A stretch of 64,000 nucleotides of DNA from Acidobacteria bacterium Ga0074141 (GCA_001464665.1 LNDP01000015.1:372001-436000); one strand, 5' to 3'; shown: positions 27,869 to 37,216, numbered from the stretch's first letter. The notes: generated by a model from the sequence alone, not told the origin. Numbers and translations are program-made.

Positions 27869-28288
27869 CTAGCCGCCGAAAAGCTCCAATAATTTCTTTA
27901 CCGTAGGTCGTTGATCACTCGCCCGTCGCACAGCGACAAAGATCGTGTCGTCACCGGCGATCGTTCCGACGATTTCGCTTATGGCCGCTGAATCGATCCG
28001 CGTCGCGGCGGCTGAGGCAAAACCCGGCTCGCTCTTAATAACGATCAAAGAGTCGCCGGACGTCTCAATGCTTTTTACTCCAAGTTTCGCTTTCCGCCTA
28101 TCAAGTTTCGGAAGTGTATAGTATCCGCCCGACTTTACGATCCCAAGTTCGTCTAGATCTCGTGATACGCTCGCCTGTGTGACGCCAAATCCGCGCTCGG
28201 TCAACAGGGCAACGAGCTTTTCCTGGCGGGCTATTCTTCTAGAGCCAACGATTTTCCTAATCTCCTGTAATCTGATCTGCTTTTCCAT
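27869..28288 (-). CDS. argR: Arginine repressor ArgR
   Basis: This transcription regulator binds ARG boxes when arginine is present. The N-terminal winged helix-turn-helix shows LVALLTERGFGVTQASVSRD and the family ELGIVK. The C-terminal hexamerisation and arginine-binding domain includes VGTIAGDDTIFVA, which carries the GDD motif. The ATG at 28288 gives 139 aa, close to the usual 150; the longer open frame runs into the operator. It heads the argCD-carbamoyltransferase-argB operon behind a palindromic site, so autoregulation is likely. Confidence 0.93.
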   Translation of the reverse strand: MEKQIRLQEIRKIVGSRRIARQEKLVALLTERGFGVTQASVSRDLDELGIVKSGGYYTLPKLDRRKAKLGVKSIETSGDSLIVIKSEPGFASAAATRIDSAAISEIVGTIAGDDTIFVAVRRASDQRPTVKKLLELFGG

Positions 28289-28298
28289 CCCGATAATG

Positions 28299-28343
28299 GA
28301 ATATGCGGTATATACTGCATATTCGTCATGAATATGCAGTATA
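28299..28343. promoter_or_regulatory. ArgR operator (ARG-box-like) with three half-sites
   Basis: A 14-nt half-site appears three times: GAATATGCGGTATA at 28299-28312, its inverted form TATACTGCATATTC at 28311-28324, and GAATATGCAGTATA at 28330-28343. The last two are a perfect 14-bp inverted repeat with a 5-nt spacer. Position, symmetry and AT-rich GAAT/ATTC cores fit an ARG-box array controlling argR and the arg operon. Confidence 0.75.
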
Positions 28344-28366
28344 AATGGATGGCGAATGAAGGTCAA
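28338..28366 (-). promoter_or_regulatory. Promoter of the argR-arg operon
   Basis: On the minus strand TTGACC (28361-28366) and TATACT (28338-28343) are separated by exactly 17 nt. The -10 box lies inside an operator half-site, so repressor binding would block RNA polymerase directly. Confidence 0.65.
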
Positions 28367-28391
28367 TCGCTGCCCTGCTTTTAGAGCGATG

Positions 28392-29597
28392 TTAAAAAAG
28401 CGAGAGCTTTATCCGGAGATACTTCTTTGGATTCTGGCGAAAATCATAAATGAGCTTTGTGCTTTCGCTTGAGAATTGATTGATGTTCGAAGCTGTCTGG
28501 TTGAGGTTGTTATAGAGCGTCTCATCGGTAAAGAGCTTGCCGACCGTTCCTTTGCCAGCCTGCGTATCACCAAGCATGGATTCAAGTTTTGTCGCAGTGG
28601 CATTAAATCGGGCCAGAGTGTCACGGGCATTGTCGTAGAGTTGCTCGTCCTTGAGGAACTTACCAAGCGAACCGTCACCGCCCGCAAGCGGACCGGTAAT
28701 ACTCTTGAGATCATCCGCGATCAAGCTTATTTTGTTCGCGGTGGTCCGAAGATCGATTATCGCCGCTCGAGTTTCGTTATACAGAGCGTCGTCGGTCACG
28801 AATTTACCCGCCGTCCCGCGGCCGGAACGAATATCTGTCGAAATGCCCTCAAGCTGCGCGACGGTTTTGTTGAGGTTTTCGTAAAGCTGCTTATCGTTAA
28901 GCAGCTGGCCAGCTGTTCCGTCGCCGGTATTTAGCTTCTCGATAGTACTTTGCAGCTTGACCATCGTCAGTTTTGTCTCCGCAACAGTCGCGTCAAGGTT
29001 ATTGTATAGAGATTCGTCGTTGACAATTCGGCCGATGGTTCCTTCGCCCTGATTGGCTTTGTTGAGTATCTCGTTTGCCGGAACGGCGATCTTGTTGATC
29101 TGCTGGAGGAGGTCATTTCCGGTCTTCGTTAGTTGATTGATCGAAATGGCCTCGCTTGATTCGAGAACGTGATTTTCTGTTACGGCCGTTCCATCAGCGG
29201 AGCCCGGCGAAATGTTTATGATCTTTTCGTTCGCTAAGATCGAAACTGCAATCAGCTGAGCCGTTGAATCAGTTCTAATACGCTCCGTTATTGGGCGTCC
29301 GTTTAGTTCGGCATCGACCAACATCCGTGCTTCGATCTTTTCGGTTTCAGGGGAATCTGGCGGGAGGAAGATTACCTCCTCCACCTGACCAATACGAATG
29401 CCCGCGAGCTGAACATCCGAACCAGCCTTGAGGCCGTCCGCGGCGGCAAACCTTGCTTTGAGCACAAGCCGCTTGGCGAACGGGTTGAAGTCGCCCGTTG
29501 AGTTAAGTACTAGAAAAGCGAGTACGAGCAGCCCGGCCAACACGAAAATACCGACCCGAAGCTGCGAAAGCGTAAGTGAATTCCTTGTTTGTACCAT
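28392..29597 (-). CDS. MCE-family (MlaD-like) protein with C-terminal repeats
   Basis: This is the substrate-binding, membrane-anchored MCE subunit of a lipid-transport ABC system. One transmembrane helix covers about residues 14-29 (VGIFVLAGLLVLAFLV). The MCE domain follows (LKARFAAADGLKAGSDVQLAG ... IGQVEEVIF). After residue 190 come five degenerate repeats of about 45 aa, each with a core like GTIGRIVNDESLYNNLDATV, suggesting a helical needle-like extension into the periplasm. It is 401 aa against about 180 for E. coli MlaD. It is the last gene of the mlaE-mlaF-mlaD-like operon. Confidence 0.88.
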   Translation of the reverse strand: MVQTRNSLTLSQLRVGIFVLAGLLVLAFLVLNSTGDFNPFAKRLVLKARFAAADGLKAGSDVQLAGIRIGQVEEVIFLPPDSPETEKIEARMLVDAELNGRPITERIRTDSTAQLIAVSILANEKIINISPGSADGTAVTENHVLESSEAISINQLTKTGNDLLQQINKIAVPANEILNKANQGEGTIGRIVNDESLYNNLDATVAETKLTMVKLQSTIEKLNTGDGTAGQLLNDKQLYENLNKTVAQLEGISTDIRSGRGTAGKFVTDDALYNETRAAIIDLRTTANKISLIADDLKSITGPLAGGDGSLGKFLKDEQLYDNARDTLARFNATATKLESMLGDTQAGKGTVGKLFTDETLYNNLNQTASNINQFSSESTKLIYDFRQNPKKYLRIKLSLF

Positions 29598-29612
29598 CTC
29601 TTTTCGGCGCTC

Positions 29613-30506
29613 CTATTTGCCGTGAACGAACGTCCTGATATAAGGATCTTCTGAACGTAGTAGCTCTTCATCCTTGCCCTCAAAGCCGACCTTACCATCG
29701 CGGAGCATCAATATCTCAGTGTTTATCATGCAGAGACGCTCGCCCTCTTTCTCAAACCGGACCTCGCCGCCCTCGTCGATCACCGCGTATTCGGACGAAA
29801 GGTAACGCAGGTTATTCATCTCGTGTGTGACAAAGATCGAGGAGACGTCGTGCAGGTCGCGGAGCTTTATCGCCAGCTCGCAGATCGTTCGTGCGGTTGG
29901 CGGGTCAAGTCCGGCTGTCGGTTCGTCAAAGAGCACAATTTCCGGATCACCCACGAGAGCACGGGCGATGCCGACGCGTCGCCGCATTCCCCCGGAAAGT
30001 TCACTCGGCATTTTTTCGATCGCATCCTCCAGCGCGACGAACCTGAGCATTCGCCGAACCTCAGCCTCAACCTCGTCTTCCTCAACGCCCTGCTCGCGAA
30101 GCCGGTAAGCAACGTTCTCGTAAACCGGTAACGAATCGAAGAGGGCACCTTCCTGAAAGACCATACCCATCTTTTGGCGAACGGTCATCAGCGCCGGCTC
30201 GTCGTGATCCGTTATATCTTCTCCGTCGATAAGGATCCGCCCGGAATCGGGCTTGATCAAGCCCAGGATCAGGCGAATTACTGTCGATTTACCGCCACCG
30301 CTTCGCCCGAGGATTATCTTGGTTTCGCCGCGGCGAACGGAAAAGCTGATGCCATTGAGGATGACCTTCTCGTCAAAAGAAAGGCATACGTCACGAAACT
30401 CGATAACGGGTGCCACGCGATCTGGAGAATCGACCGCCTCTTTCATATCAGTGAATTCGATATCATCCGAAAGCGGAAGTGCGCTATTGGCTTCGTCAAC
30501 GAGCAT
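29613..30506 (-). CDS. MlaF-like ABC transporter ATPase
   Basis: This is the ATPase of an Mla-type phospholipid transporter. It has Walker [11 protein letters not shown], the Q-loop [11 protein letters not shown], the signature [15 protein letters not shown], Walker [14 protein letters not shown] and the H-loop FVTHEMNN. The GRSGGGKS loop and LSGGM signature are typical of MlaF. A start at 30446 (MKEAVDSP) would remove 20 acidic residues and is possible. It lies 21 nt after the permease gene and 15 nt before the MCE gene. Confidence 0.92.
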   Translation of the reverse strand: MLVDEANSALPLSDDIEFTDMKEAVDSPDRVAPVIEFRDVCLSFDEKVILNGISFSVRRGETKIILGRSGGGKSTVIRLILGLIKPDSGRILIDGEDITDHDEPALMTVRQKMGMVFQEGALFDSLPVYENVAYRLREQGVEEDEVEAEVRRMLRFVALEDAIEKMPSELSGGMRRRVGIARALVGDPEIVLFDEPTAGLDPPTARTICELAIKLRDLHDVSSIFVTHEMNNLRYLSSEYAVIDEGGEVRFEKEGERLCMINTEILMLRDGKVGFEGKDEELLRSEDPYIRTFVHGK

Positions 30507-30527
30507 AGAGATTCCCGATTATACGTG

Positions 30528-31298
30528 TCAGATACGGCCGATGTCGAGAAGGTACTGCAAGGCCTTTGCAAGAAAGAAGTCAAAAATGATGACCCAGATC
30601 GAAGCTGTTACGACCGAGTTTGTAACTGAGCGGCCGACCCCGACTGTACCGCCCGAGGTACTTAGACCCTTGTGGCAGGCAACAAGGCCAATGATGAATC
30701 CGAAGAAGATCGGTTTGACCATTCCGGCGATTATGTCCTTCGTTGAGATGCCGTTTCGCACCGATTCGGAGAAAACGTGAATGTCCTGGCCGTAAATGTA
30801 GTTCGCCACAATACCGCCGCCGATCAACCCGAAAATGTCTGCAGCAACAGTCAGGAGCGGAAGCATCATTATCAGGGCCGTGATCCGTGGAACGACAAGT
30901 TTTCGGATCGGATCGGTTCCGAGTGCACGCATCGCCTCGATCTGTTGCGAGACGACCATCGAGCCTAGTTCGGCAGCGATCGCTGAACCGATCCGCCCCG
31001 AAACCATAAGTGCTGAAAGCACCGGCCCGAGTTCGCGGATCAACGAGGTCGCGACCGATCGGCCGGATTCGTTTTGGAGACTGTAGTATTCAAGTGTCGG
31101 GTATGTTTGCAGTACAAGTACGCCGCCGGTAAAAAATCCGGTGAGAAGAACAATCGGTAGCGAACCGACGCCGATCATGTCCATCTGCCTGAGCGTTTCG
31201 GCAAAGTATCGCGGTCCGTGCCGCAAGCTGACGATCGAACGCCAGAGCAAAAGGCTTACGTCCTGCAGTTCGGCGATAAATCTTAAAAGGGGATTCAT
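30528..31298 (-). CDS. MlaE-family permease
   Basis: This is the integral membrane subunit of an Mla-type lipid transporter. It has five or six hydrophobic segments and the family phrases VLLTGFFTGGVLVLQ, ELGPVLSALMVSGRIGSAI, AELGSMVVSQQIEAM and RALGTDPIRKLVVPR. The ATG at 31298 gives 257 aa, the usual size, and begins MNPLLRF; the longer frame adds a Cys-rich leader unlike the family. It is the first gene of the operon, with a terminator for the upstream sigma-factor operon in between. Confidence 0.92.
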   Translation of the reverse strand: MNPLLRFIAELQDVSLLLWRSIVSLRHGPRYFAETLRQMDMIGVGSLPIVLLTGFFTGGVLVLQTYPTLEYYSLQNESGRSVATSLIRELGPVLSALMVSGRIGSAIAAELGSMVVSQQIEAMRALGTDPIRKLVVPRITALIMMLPLLTVAADIFGLIGGGIVANYIYGQDIHVFSESVRNGISTKDIIAGMVKPIFFGFIIGLVACHKGLSTSGGTVGVGRSVTNSVVTASIWVIIFDFFLAKALQYLLDIGRI

Positions 31299-31365
31299 CA
31301 GAAAACGGGTCGGTAGTGCTTCTTTGAAGAACAGGGTAAGGTTACAACGACCGGCACAAAACGGC

Positions 31366-31396
31366 AAACAAATAGCCGCCATTTGAAAGGCGGCTA
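31366..31396 (-). terminator. Rho-independent terminator of the ECF-sigma operon
   Basis: A perfect 8-bp stem (TAGCCGCC/GGCGGCTA) with an 8-nt loop precedes a TTTGTTT tail on the minus strand, 22 nt after the Spy-like gene. Confidence 0.7.
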
Positions 31397-31418
31397 AGAT
31401 ATTTCTAACGCTTATCGC

Positions 31419-31976
31419 TTAATTGGTGGGCCGCTGCGGCGGCCTCTCGCCTGGCTCTCGGCGTTGGCCGGGCGAGTTTCGCCGGAGTGGGGCATTCGGA
31501 TTTTGTTGACGCCGGAGTTGCCGCTGCTGGCGGTTTTCGGCAAATCGACGGCGAAGCTCGCGAAACCGCTGAAGTTGCTCGGGATCAAGGATCTTTCTGA
31601 TCGCAAGCTCCTCTTCGAACCGCAGTTTCGCTACTTCTTTCTGCGCTTCATGAAAAGCCGAAAGCTTCACTTTTACGAGATCTTCATCGAGGTTGTCGGC
31701 ATAGATCGCCGCATCAAGCTCGCGATTAGCAAGCCGAAGCTGCATCGCCGCTTCCTGCCGCTTTGGCTGCCATGCCTGATTGAACCGACGAAATTGTTGA
31801 ACTTGGTCGGGCCTGAGTCCTAACGCACGCATCAGGTTCGGGCGCTGCTGTGCAGGCGGCGCATCGGGCTCGTCGTCCTTTGTTTCGTCTTGAGCAAGTG
31901 TAACGGCACCGAAAAGAACAAATCCCGCAAGAAAAAGAAATGCGCATCTAAAAATTGTTTTCGCTAAGCTTTGCAT
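31419..31976 (-). CDS. Exported Spy/CpxP-like periplasmic protein
   Basis: This is a 185-aa exported helical protein. The signal peptide is FLFLAGFVLFGAVTLA. The mature region is rich in Gln, Arg and Glu helices (VQQFRRFNQAWQPKRQEAAM) and has DPEQLQRFRELRRRF near residue 140, similar to the LTxxQ repeat of Spy/CpxP envelope-stress chaperones. The tail is Pro/Arg-rich. It follows an ECF sigma and anti-sigma pair with almost no gap, so a role as periplasmic sensor or chaperone of that system is likely by inference. Confidence 0.7.
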   Translation of the reverse strand: MQSLAKTIFRCAFLFLAGFVLFGAVTLAQDETKDDEPDAPPAQQRPNLMRALGLRPDQVQQFRRFNQAWQPKRQEAAMQLRLANRELDAAIYADNLDEDLVKVKLSAFHEAQKEVAKLRFEEELAIRKILDPEQLQRFRELRRRFAENRQQRQLRRQQNPNAPLRRNSPGQRREPGERPPQRPTN

Positions 31977-32708
31977 TTAGTCCTCTTCACGCGTGTCGAT
32001 ATCAGCGACAAGATCCGCCAATCTCAGCCCGTAATCAATTTCGTCATCGTCCTCGGTCAACCGCGGAAGACTAGCCGCCGGAAGCGACGCGGCGACAGCC
32101 TGGGAAGACCGAATCACAACCGTCCCTTGCTTTGGTTTTGGTTTCGGTTTCGCTTTTCGCGTCACGGTCTTAACGCTCGCTCGAACAACTTCAGTTCGAA
32201 CAACATCGTCAACTGCGCTTTCCTTTTGTATCGGGGTTGCCGCTTCAGCGATCACCGCAGGCTCGATAGCGGGTGTAGCAACAGCCGGAACATCTGCCGT
32301 CGCGATGTCTTCCGCTGATGACGAACCAAGAGATGTAAAATAGATCGAACCCGCGAAAATACCGAACAAGACGGCTGCGAAACCGCCTGCAAAGGCGAGC
32401 CGATGCGGAGGTGCGAACCATCCGCGAATGGCGTCGAACCAGCCCGCAGTTATTGCGTCCGCAACTTTCGGTGCAAATGCCGAGGTAAAGTCCGGTGTAG
32501 CAAGCGGAGCAAACTCCTCACGCTGCCATTCATAGACAGAGAAGCGCGAGAACGAAATGGCGGCAAATTCATCGCGGCAAGCCTCGCACTCAGCGAGATG
32601 CCCGTCGAACCGCGCCAGTTCGGCATCAGTGCTTTCCCTGTAAATATAGGGAAGAGTCTCTGCCGAACGTTCGCATCCACTTTCGAATTGTATCGTCTCG
32701 TTCTTCAT
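31977..32708 (-). CDS. Zinc-finger anti-sigma factor, membrane anchored
   Basis: This is a probable anti-sigma factor for the ECF sigma encoded 6 nt upstream. The N-terminal ZAS-type motif is FDGHLAECEACRDEFA (HxxxCxxC, residues about 34-49). One transmembrane helix covers about residues 101-125 (LAFAGGFAAVLFGIFAGSIY). The rest, residues 126-243, would be periplasmic, with a Lys/Pro-rich stretch and an acidic C-terminus. This layout suits release by regulated proteolysis or ligand sensing. No other function is suggested by the sequence. Confidence 0.78.
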   Translation of the reverse strand: MKNETIQFESGCERSAETLPYIYRESTDAELARFDGHLAECEACRDEFAAISFSRFSVYEWQREEFAPLATPDFTSAFAPKVADAITAGWFDAIRGWFAPPHRLAFAGGFAAVLFGIFAGSIYFTSLGSSSAEDIATADVPAVATPAIEPAVIAEAATPIQKESAVDDVVRTEVVRASVKTVTRKAKPKPKPKQGTVVIRSSQAVAASLPAASLPRLTEDDDEIDYGLRLADLVADIDTREED

Positions 32709-32714
32709 TGCCTT

Positions 32715-33293
32715 CTAAGTTACTTCTATCGGCAGCCGTTCAAGCTTTGCCCTCAATTGCTTAAGCGCAGTGTAAAGCCGGCTCTTGACGGTGCTGAGCG
32801 GAACCTCGAGCGTGTCCGAGATCTCCTGAAATGTCATTTCTTCAAATTCTTTCATCACAACGATCTGACGGAGCTCCGGCGGGAGCGACGTTACAGCGTT
32901 CCGTACGTGAAAAAGCCTCTCCGCTTGCTCGGTTGTGTTCGCGGGCGAACTACGTGACGGTGCAACGAAAACACGATCTGACTCGTTCGTCTCTTCGTCG
33001 AGAAACTCCTCGGGGCGCGCCTTTTGCCGTCGCTTTATAGTTAGGCATTGGTTCACCGCAATGCGATGGAGCCAGCTCGAAACCTTCGCTTCTCCGCGAA
33101 AGTTTTTCAGGTTACGATATGCCGAAACGAAGGTTTCCTGGGCCGCATCTTTAGCCTCGTCCTCGCGGCCGAGCATACCGAAACAAAGTGCAAATATCTT
33201 CCTTTCCCAACGCCTGACCAATGCGCCGAAAGCATCGGGGTCATCGCCCACGGCCGCGGTTACAAGCTGTTCATCCGTCAGATCTCCAAACAT
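32715..33293 (-). CDS. ECF-family RNA polymerase sigma factor
   Basis: This is an extracytoplasmic-function sigma factor of about 192 aa. The region 2 motif is DEAKDAAQETFVSAYRNLKN with WLHRIAVNQCL. Region 4 shows LPPELRQIVVMKEFEEMTFQ and the HTH EISDTLEVPLSTVKSRLYTA. Between them is a charged linker. The ATG at 33293 is chosen because the product then begins MFGDLTDEQL; another in-frame ATG lies at 33332. An anti-sigma and a Spy-like gene follow, an envelope-stress type module. Confidence 0.92.
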   Translation of the reverse strand: MFGDLTDEQLVTAAVGDDPDAFGALVRRWERKIFALCFGMLGREDEAKDAAQETFVSAYRNLKNFRGEAKVSSWLHRIAVNQCLTIKRRQKARPEEFLDEETNESDRVFVAPSRSSPANTTEQAERLFHVRNAVTSLPPELRQIVVMKEFEEMTFQEISDTLEVPLSTVKSRLYTALKQLRAKLERLPIEVT

Positions 33294-33399
33294 TACGTAT
33301 ACCGGCTCTTGACCTGAGAAAAACGGCCTCAATCGGCATAAATCTCCGCGGCCTGTTCGTTAGACGCAGTTTCCCGAGAGAAAGTCGAATAAACGTGCG

Positions 33400-34872
33400 T
33401 TAATAGGCCCGAGCGAATATCACCCGTTTTGCGGATTCGTCACCGGAATAAACGCATTTGCCCACTTCCTCAATCGAATTAAGCGGAATGCAGCGGATCG
33501 TCGCCTTGGTCTCGTTCTTGATCTTTGCTTCGGTCTCGGCCGTACCGTCCCAATGGGCTGAAATGAAACCGCCTTTCTCGATCTGCTCTTTGAACTCGTC
33601 CCAGGTATCGATAGTGAATGTGTTCGCCTCGCGGAAGGCAAACGCTCTGTCGTAGATGCTTGACTGGATATCATCAAGCAGTGCCTTTATATGTGCCGAA
33701 ATGCCCTCGATCGGCATTGATTCTTTGGTCAGAGTATCTCGACGGGCGACTTCGATAGTGCCGCTTTCTAAATCACGCATACCGACGGCGAGGCGAATGG
33801 GCACACCCTTCAGCTCATATTCGGCGAACTTCCAGCCTGAACGCTGTTTGTCGTCGACATCGAACTTGACGCTGACGCCCAGACCCTTTAGCTCAGCAAT
33901 GATCGGATCGATGCGTTCGGTGATCTTTGCCAAATCTTCTTCGCTCTTGTAGATCGGAATTATAACGACCTGAATCGGAGCAAGCATCGGCGGAAGTACC
34001 AGCCCGTTGTCGTCGGAATGGGCCATCACCAATGCTCCCATAAGTCGCGTCGAAACCCCCCAACTCGTCGCCCATGCGAATTCGAGCTGATTCTCCTTGT
34101 TGACGAACTTCACATCGAACGACCGAGCGAAATTCTGCCCAAGGAAATGCGAAGTGCCCGCCTGTAATGCCTTTCCGTCCTGCATTAATGCCTCGATGCA
34201 ATAGGTCTCGATCGCACCGGCGAACCGCTCACTGGGTGTTTTTACTCCCTGGATCACAGGCATCGCCATCCAGTTTTCGGCAAAGTCCGCGTATATACCT
34301 AGCATCTGCTCCGTCTCGGCAACGGCTTCCTGCTCCGTCGCGTGGGCGGTGTGGCCCTCCTGCCAAAGGAATTCAGCAGTGCGAAGGAATATGCGCGTCC
34401 GCATTTCCCAACGGACGACGTTCGCCCATTGATTTATGAGAATCGGCAAATCCCGCCACGACTGGATCCAGTTCTTGTATGCATTCCAGATGACCGTTTC
34501 GGAGGTCGGACGGATGATAAGCTCTTCTTCCAGCTTTGAATCAGGATCGACCATCAGGCCTTTCCCATCCGGGCTGGCTTTAAGCCGATAATGCGTTACG
34601 ACCGCGCATTCTTTCGCGAAGCCTTCGGCGTGTTCTTCCTCTTTCTCGAGGAACGACCGCGGAACGAAAAGAGGGAAGTAGGCATTCTCGTGGCCGGTCG
34701 CCTTGAACATATCATCAAGTGCACGCTGCATCTTTTCCCAAATTGCAAAGCCATAGGGCTTGATGACCATGCAGCCGCGGACGGCGGAATTCTCAGCCAG
34801 CCCGGCACGTTTAACCAACTCGTTGTACCATTCCGAATAGTTTTCGGAGCGTTTCGGTAAGCCTTTACTCAT
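33400..34872 (-). CDS. proS: Prolyl-tRNA synthetase, type 3 (archaeal/eukaryotic-like)
   Basis: This class II synthetase charges tRNA-Pro. It begins [20 protein letters not shown] and shows class II motif 2 in [17 protein letters not shown]. It lacks the large insertion domain of the ordinary bacterial type. The C-terminal extension ends ...VIFARAY with the conserved terminal Tyr, as in archaeal and eukaryotic-like ProRS. The 490 aa suit that form. It is divergent from proline dehydrogenase, with about 120 nt between them. Confidence 0.93.
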   Translation of the reverse strand: MSKGLPKRSENYSEWYNELVKRAGLAENSAVRGCMVIKPYGFAIWEKMQRALDDMFKATGHENAYFPLFVPRSFLEKEEEHAEGFAKECAVVTHYRLKASPDGKGLMVDPDSKLEEELIIRPTSETVIWNAYKNWIQSWRDLPILINQWANVVRWEMRTRIFLRTAEFLWQEGHTAHATEQEAVAETEQMLGIYADFAENWMAMPVIQGVKTPSERFAGAIETYCIEALMQDGKALQAGTSHFLGQNFARSFDVKFVNKENQLEFAWATSWGVSTRLMGALVMAHSDDNGLVLPPMLAPIQVVIIPIYKSEEDLAKITERIDPIIAELKGLGVSVKFDVDDKQRSGWKFAEYELKGVPIRLAVGMRDLESGTIEVARRDTLTKESMPIEGISAHIKALLDDIQSSIYDRAFAFREANTFTIDTWDEFKEQIEKGGFISAHWDGTAETEAKIKNETKATIRCIPLNSIEEVGKCVYSGDESAKRVIFARAY

Positions 34873-34994
34873 ACTGATTACTTTGTCTCGTCATTAAAAA
34901 GCTAGATACTAATTCATCTCGGTTCGCCTTACAATTTTACAAAAGTTATGCTTTCCAATAACCTAGGTCTTCGCGCCACACAGACGCCATTGCT

Positions 34995-36173
34995 ATGAGC
35001 GAATTCACCCTTGACTTCAACGACACTGCCACCGCCTTTGCCGACCGCACAGATGCAGAACTAAAAGAAAAGTATCGCCTGTTCAAAATGATGAACTCGC
35101 CGAAGCTGAATTCCATCGGTACCGGCATCACAAAATTCGCCCTGTCGATCGGCCTTCCGGTCGAAGGGCTTATCCGTGGAACGGTATTTGGACAATTTTG
35201 CGGTGGCGAGACGATCGAGGATTCGCAAAAGGCGATAGAGCGCCTCGGCAAGGCAGGAATCGGCACAATACTCGATTATTCGGTCGAAGGAAAGACCCAC
35301 GAGGAAGATTTCGACGCCACGGCAAAAGAGATAATGAAAACCATCGAACGGGCGAAGGACGACGCCTTCATCCCGTTCGCGGTTTTCAAGTTTTCCGGCA
35401 TCGCTCCGCTCGGGACTCTTGAGAAGATGTCCTCAAAACACAAGCTCGACGCAAAGGGCCAGATGAAATGCGAAGCGATCTCCCGGCGGGTGGACGAGAT
35501 CTGCGGCCTGGCCTTCAAACTAAAGCAGCCGGTTTTTATCGATGCGGAGGAATCGTGGATACAGGATGCCATCGATCGCCTCGCGACCGAGATGATGGAA
35601 AAGTACAACTCGGAGCGCCCGATAGTCTTCAATACTATTCAAATGTATCGACACGATCGTTTGGAATTTTTGAAAGAATCGCGAAGGGCGGCGCACGCTG
35701 GCGGTTACAAGCTTGGGATCAAGATCGTCCGCGGTGCGTACATGGAAAAGGAACGCGATCGAGCGAAGGAGATGGGCTATCCCTCACCGATCCAACCGGA
35801 CAAGGCATCGACCGACCTTGACTTTGATGAAGCGGTGAATTATTGCCTAAAGCATCTGGACGAGGTCGCATTTGTCGCCGGAACACACAACGAGGCTAGC
35901 TCTTATCACCTCGCGAAGCGGATGTACGACGAAAACATTCCCAACAATCATCCGCACATCCACTTTTCACAGCTTTTCGGGATGAGCGACAATCTGTCGT
36001 ATAACCTAGCCAAGCACGGCTATAACGTCTCGAAGTATGTGCCTTACGGCCCGGTAAAGGACGCGGTGCCATACCTGATCCGACGTGCGGAGGAGAACAC
36101 ATCGGTCACCGGTCAAGTTAGCCGCGAGCTCACTTTGATCACAAAAGAATTGAAACGTCGCGGCCTAGCGTAG
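34995..36173 (+). CDS. Proline dehydrogenase
   Basis: This FAD enzyme oxidises proline to pyrroline-5-carboxylate. The monofunctional TIM-barrel form is 392 aa. It shows GTILDYSVEGK, GIKIVRGAYMEKERDRA, FVAGTHNEASSYHLA and FSQLFGMSDNLSYNLA, then the C-terminal substrate motif PYLIRRAEENTSV with the two Arg residues. It resembles the eukaryotic and Bacteroidetes type rather than the PutA fusion. No P5C dehydrogenase gene is nearby. The 3' end overlaps the converging gene by 9 nt. Confidence 0.92.
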   Translation: MSEFTLDFNDTATAFADRTDAELKEKYRLFKMMNSPKLNSIGTGITKFALSIGLPVEGLIRGTVFGQFCGGETIEDSQKAIERLGKAGIGTILDYSVEGKTHEEDFDATAKEIMKTIERAKDDAFIPFAVFKFSGIAPLGTLEKMSSKHKLDAKGQMKCEAISRRVDEICGLAFKLKQPVFIDAEESWIQDAIDRLATEMMEKYNSERPIVFNTIQMYRHDRLEFLKESRRAAHAGGYKLGIKIVRGAYMEKERDRAKEMGYPSPIQPDKASTDLDFDEAVNYCLKHLDEVAFVAGTHNEASSYHLAKRMYDENIPNNHPHIHFSQLFGMSDNLSYNLAKHGYNVSKYVPYGPVKDAVPYLIRRAEENTSVTGQVSRELTLITKELKRRGLA

Positions 36174-36539
36174 GCCGAGATGAAGCCGAACCGAGCGGTC
36201 AGAAACGACTCGCTCAGGGTCATTTTCCCACGCTTTTACCAACGCAACGAGCTCAGGCTCAAGCGGCCGATTCGCGAGCCGGGATATCTGTGTACTTTCA
36301 AACGCCCGGTCTGTTAATGCAACGTGGCTCACCGCGACAGCGAGCGTTCCGTTAAGGGCCCGATCCTCGGCGGTCTCCACATCAAGAAAGAGATCCGAGA
36401 ACGCCTGAACGTGCCAGATCGGCCCACCTTCTTCGGTTTCATTAGCCAGTAGTCGCATCAAGCCATAACCCGATTCGAGCTGAAACACAAGAAAATCCCC
36501 TGATTCGAACATACTTTTAATGTTAAGCGACGACACCAT
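36165..36539 (-). CDS. Hypothetical protein
   Basis: I do not recognise this small protein of about 124 aa. It has an alpha-beta character with GDFLVFQLESGYGLMRLLAN near the start and HVQAFSDLFLDVE, which is followed by a helix-rich tail. There is no signal peptide, membrane segment or metal motif. The start is uncertain: ATG 36539 overlaps the previous gene's end by 17 nt, and ATG 36512 lies 10 nt after that stop. It probably shares a transcript with the hydrolase gene. Confidence 0.55.
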   Translation of the reverse strand: MVSSLNIKSMFESGDFLVFQLESGYGLMRLLANETEEGGPIWHVQAFSDLFLDVETAEDRALNGTLAVAVSHVALTDRAFESTQISRLANRPLEPELVALVKAWENDPERVVSDRSVRLHLGLR

Positions 36540-37104
36540 GTCTTCGCATCTGCTCCCACATCCAAATCTTGGATCCGGCATCGCCCACTCCGTCGCCCGC
36601 ACCCGCGATGCCGCCGTGCGTCGTATCGAAATCCTTCTTCACAAGGTTCACACCGTTCGCTGCCTGCTTACCGCAGGTAGGAAATATCTGCCGGTCCATC
36701 CAGCTTTTTCTCGTCGCTATTGCGTGATAGCAATTCACAACGCCGCTCGGGATGTAGTTCAGGTCTGAGTTTGTCGAGGTGTCCTGATCCACCGCATCGA
36801 AAAGGAACATTGCCTCGACTGAGCGGCCTTTGGCCTTGAGGTTATAGGCCGTCTGGATACAAGCGGCTGCCCCGCGGCTCCAGCCGATCAAAAAAACACT
36901 CTCTTGACGTGCTTCGATGAAGGCGCACGCCCAATCGGCCATCTTTCGGATGTTGATCTGACTGCCGGACATCGATATCGCCGCCGGTCCCGGAATATAC
37001 TTCGCATGGTGCTCCCGCGTCGTCAGGTATGCTTCCCAGACGTAATATTTGTAATTGTTCTCGCCAAAGATCGTCGGCGAACTACCCTCAAGGCAAACAA
37101 GCAC
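36523..37104 (-). CDS. Alpha/beta-hydrolase-like protein
   Basis: This is a predicted serine hydrolase of 193 aa. The nucleophile elbow is FLIGWSRGAAAC (GxSxG, Ser near residue 75). A likely acid lies in AMFLFDAVDQDT, and a candidate His is in KKDFDTTHGGIAG. The start MLVCLEGSSP matches the first strand of such folds, and no signal peptide is present. The order of these motifs recalls DUF2235-like or lipase-like hydrolases, but the substrate is unknown. It is divergent from the CoA-transferase gene. Confidence 0.65.
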   Translation of the reverse strand: MLVCLEGSSPTIFGENNYKYYVWEAYLTTREHHAKYIPGPAAISMSGSQINIRKMADWACAFIEARQESVFLIGWSRGAAACIQTAYNLKAKGRSVEAMFLFDAVDQDTSTNSDLNYIPSGVVNCYHAIATRKSWMDRQIFPTCGKQAANGVNLVKKDFDTTHGGIAGAGDGVGDAGSKIWMWEQMRRHGVVA

Positions 37105-37216
37105 AGGTGATTCTCCTCTTGGTTGTGATTTCAGACTTTATGGAAGATCCTGCCTAAGATACCATAGCTTTTTCGTGATTCATAAATTCTGACCGAGGAA
37201 AGGACATACAAACGTA

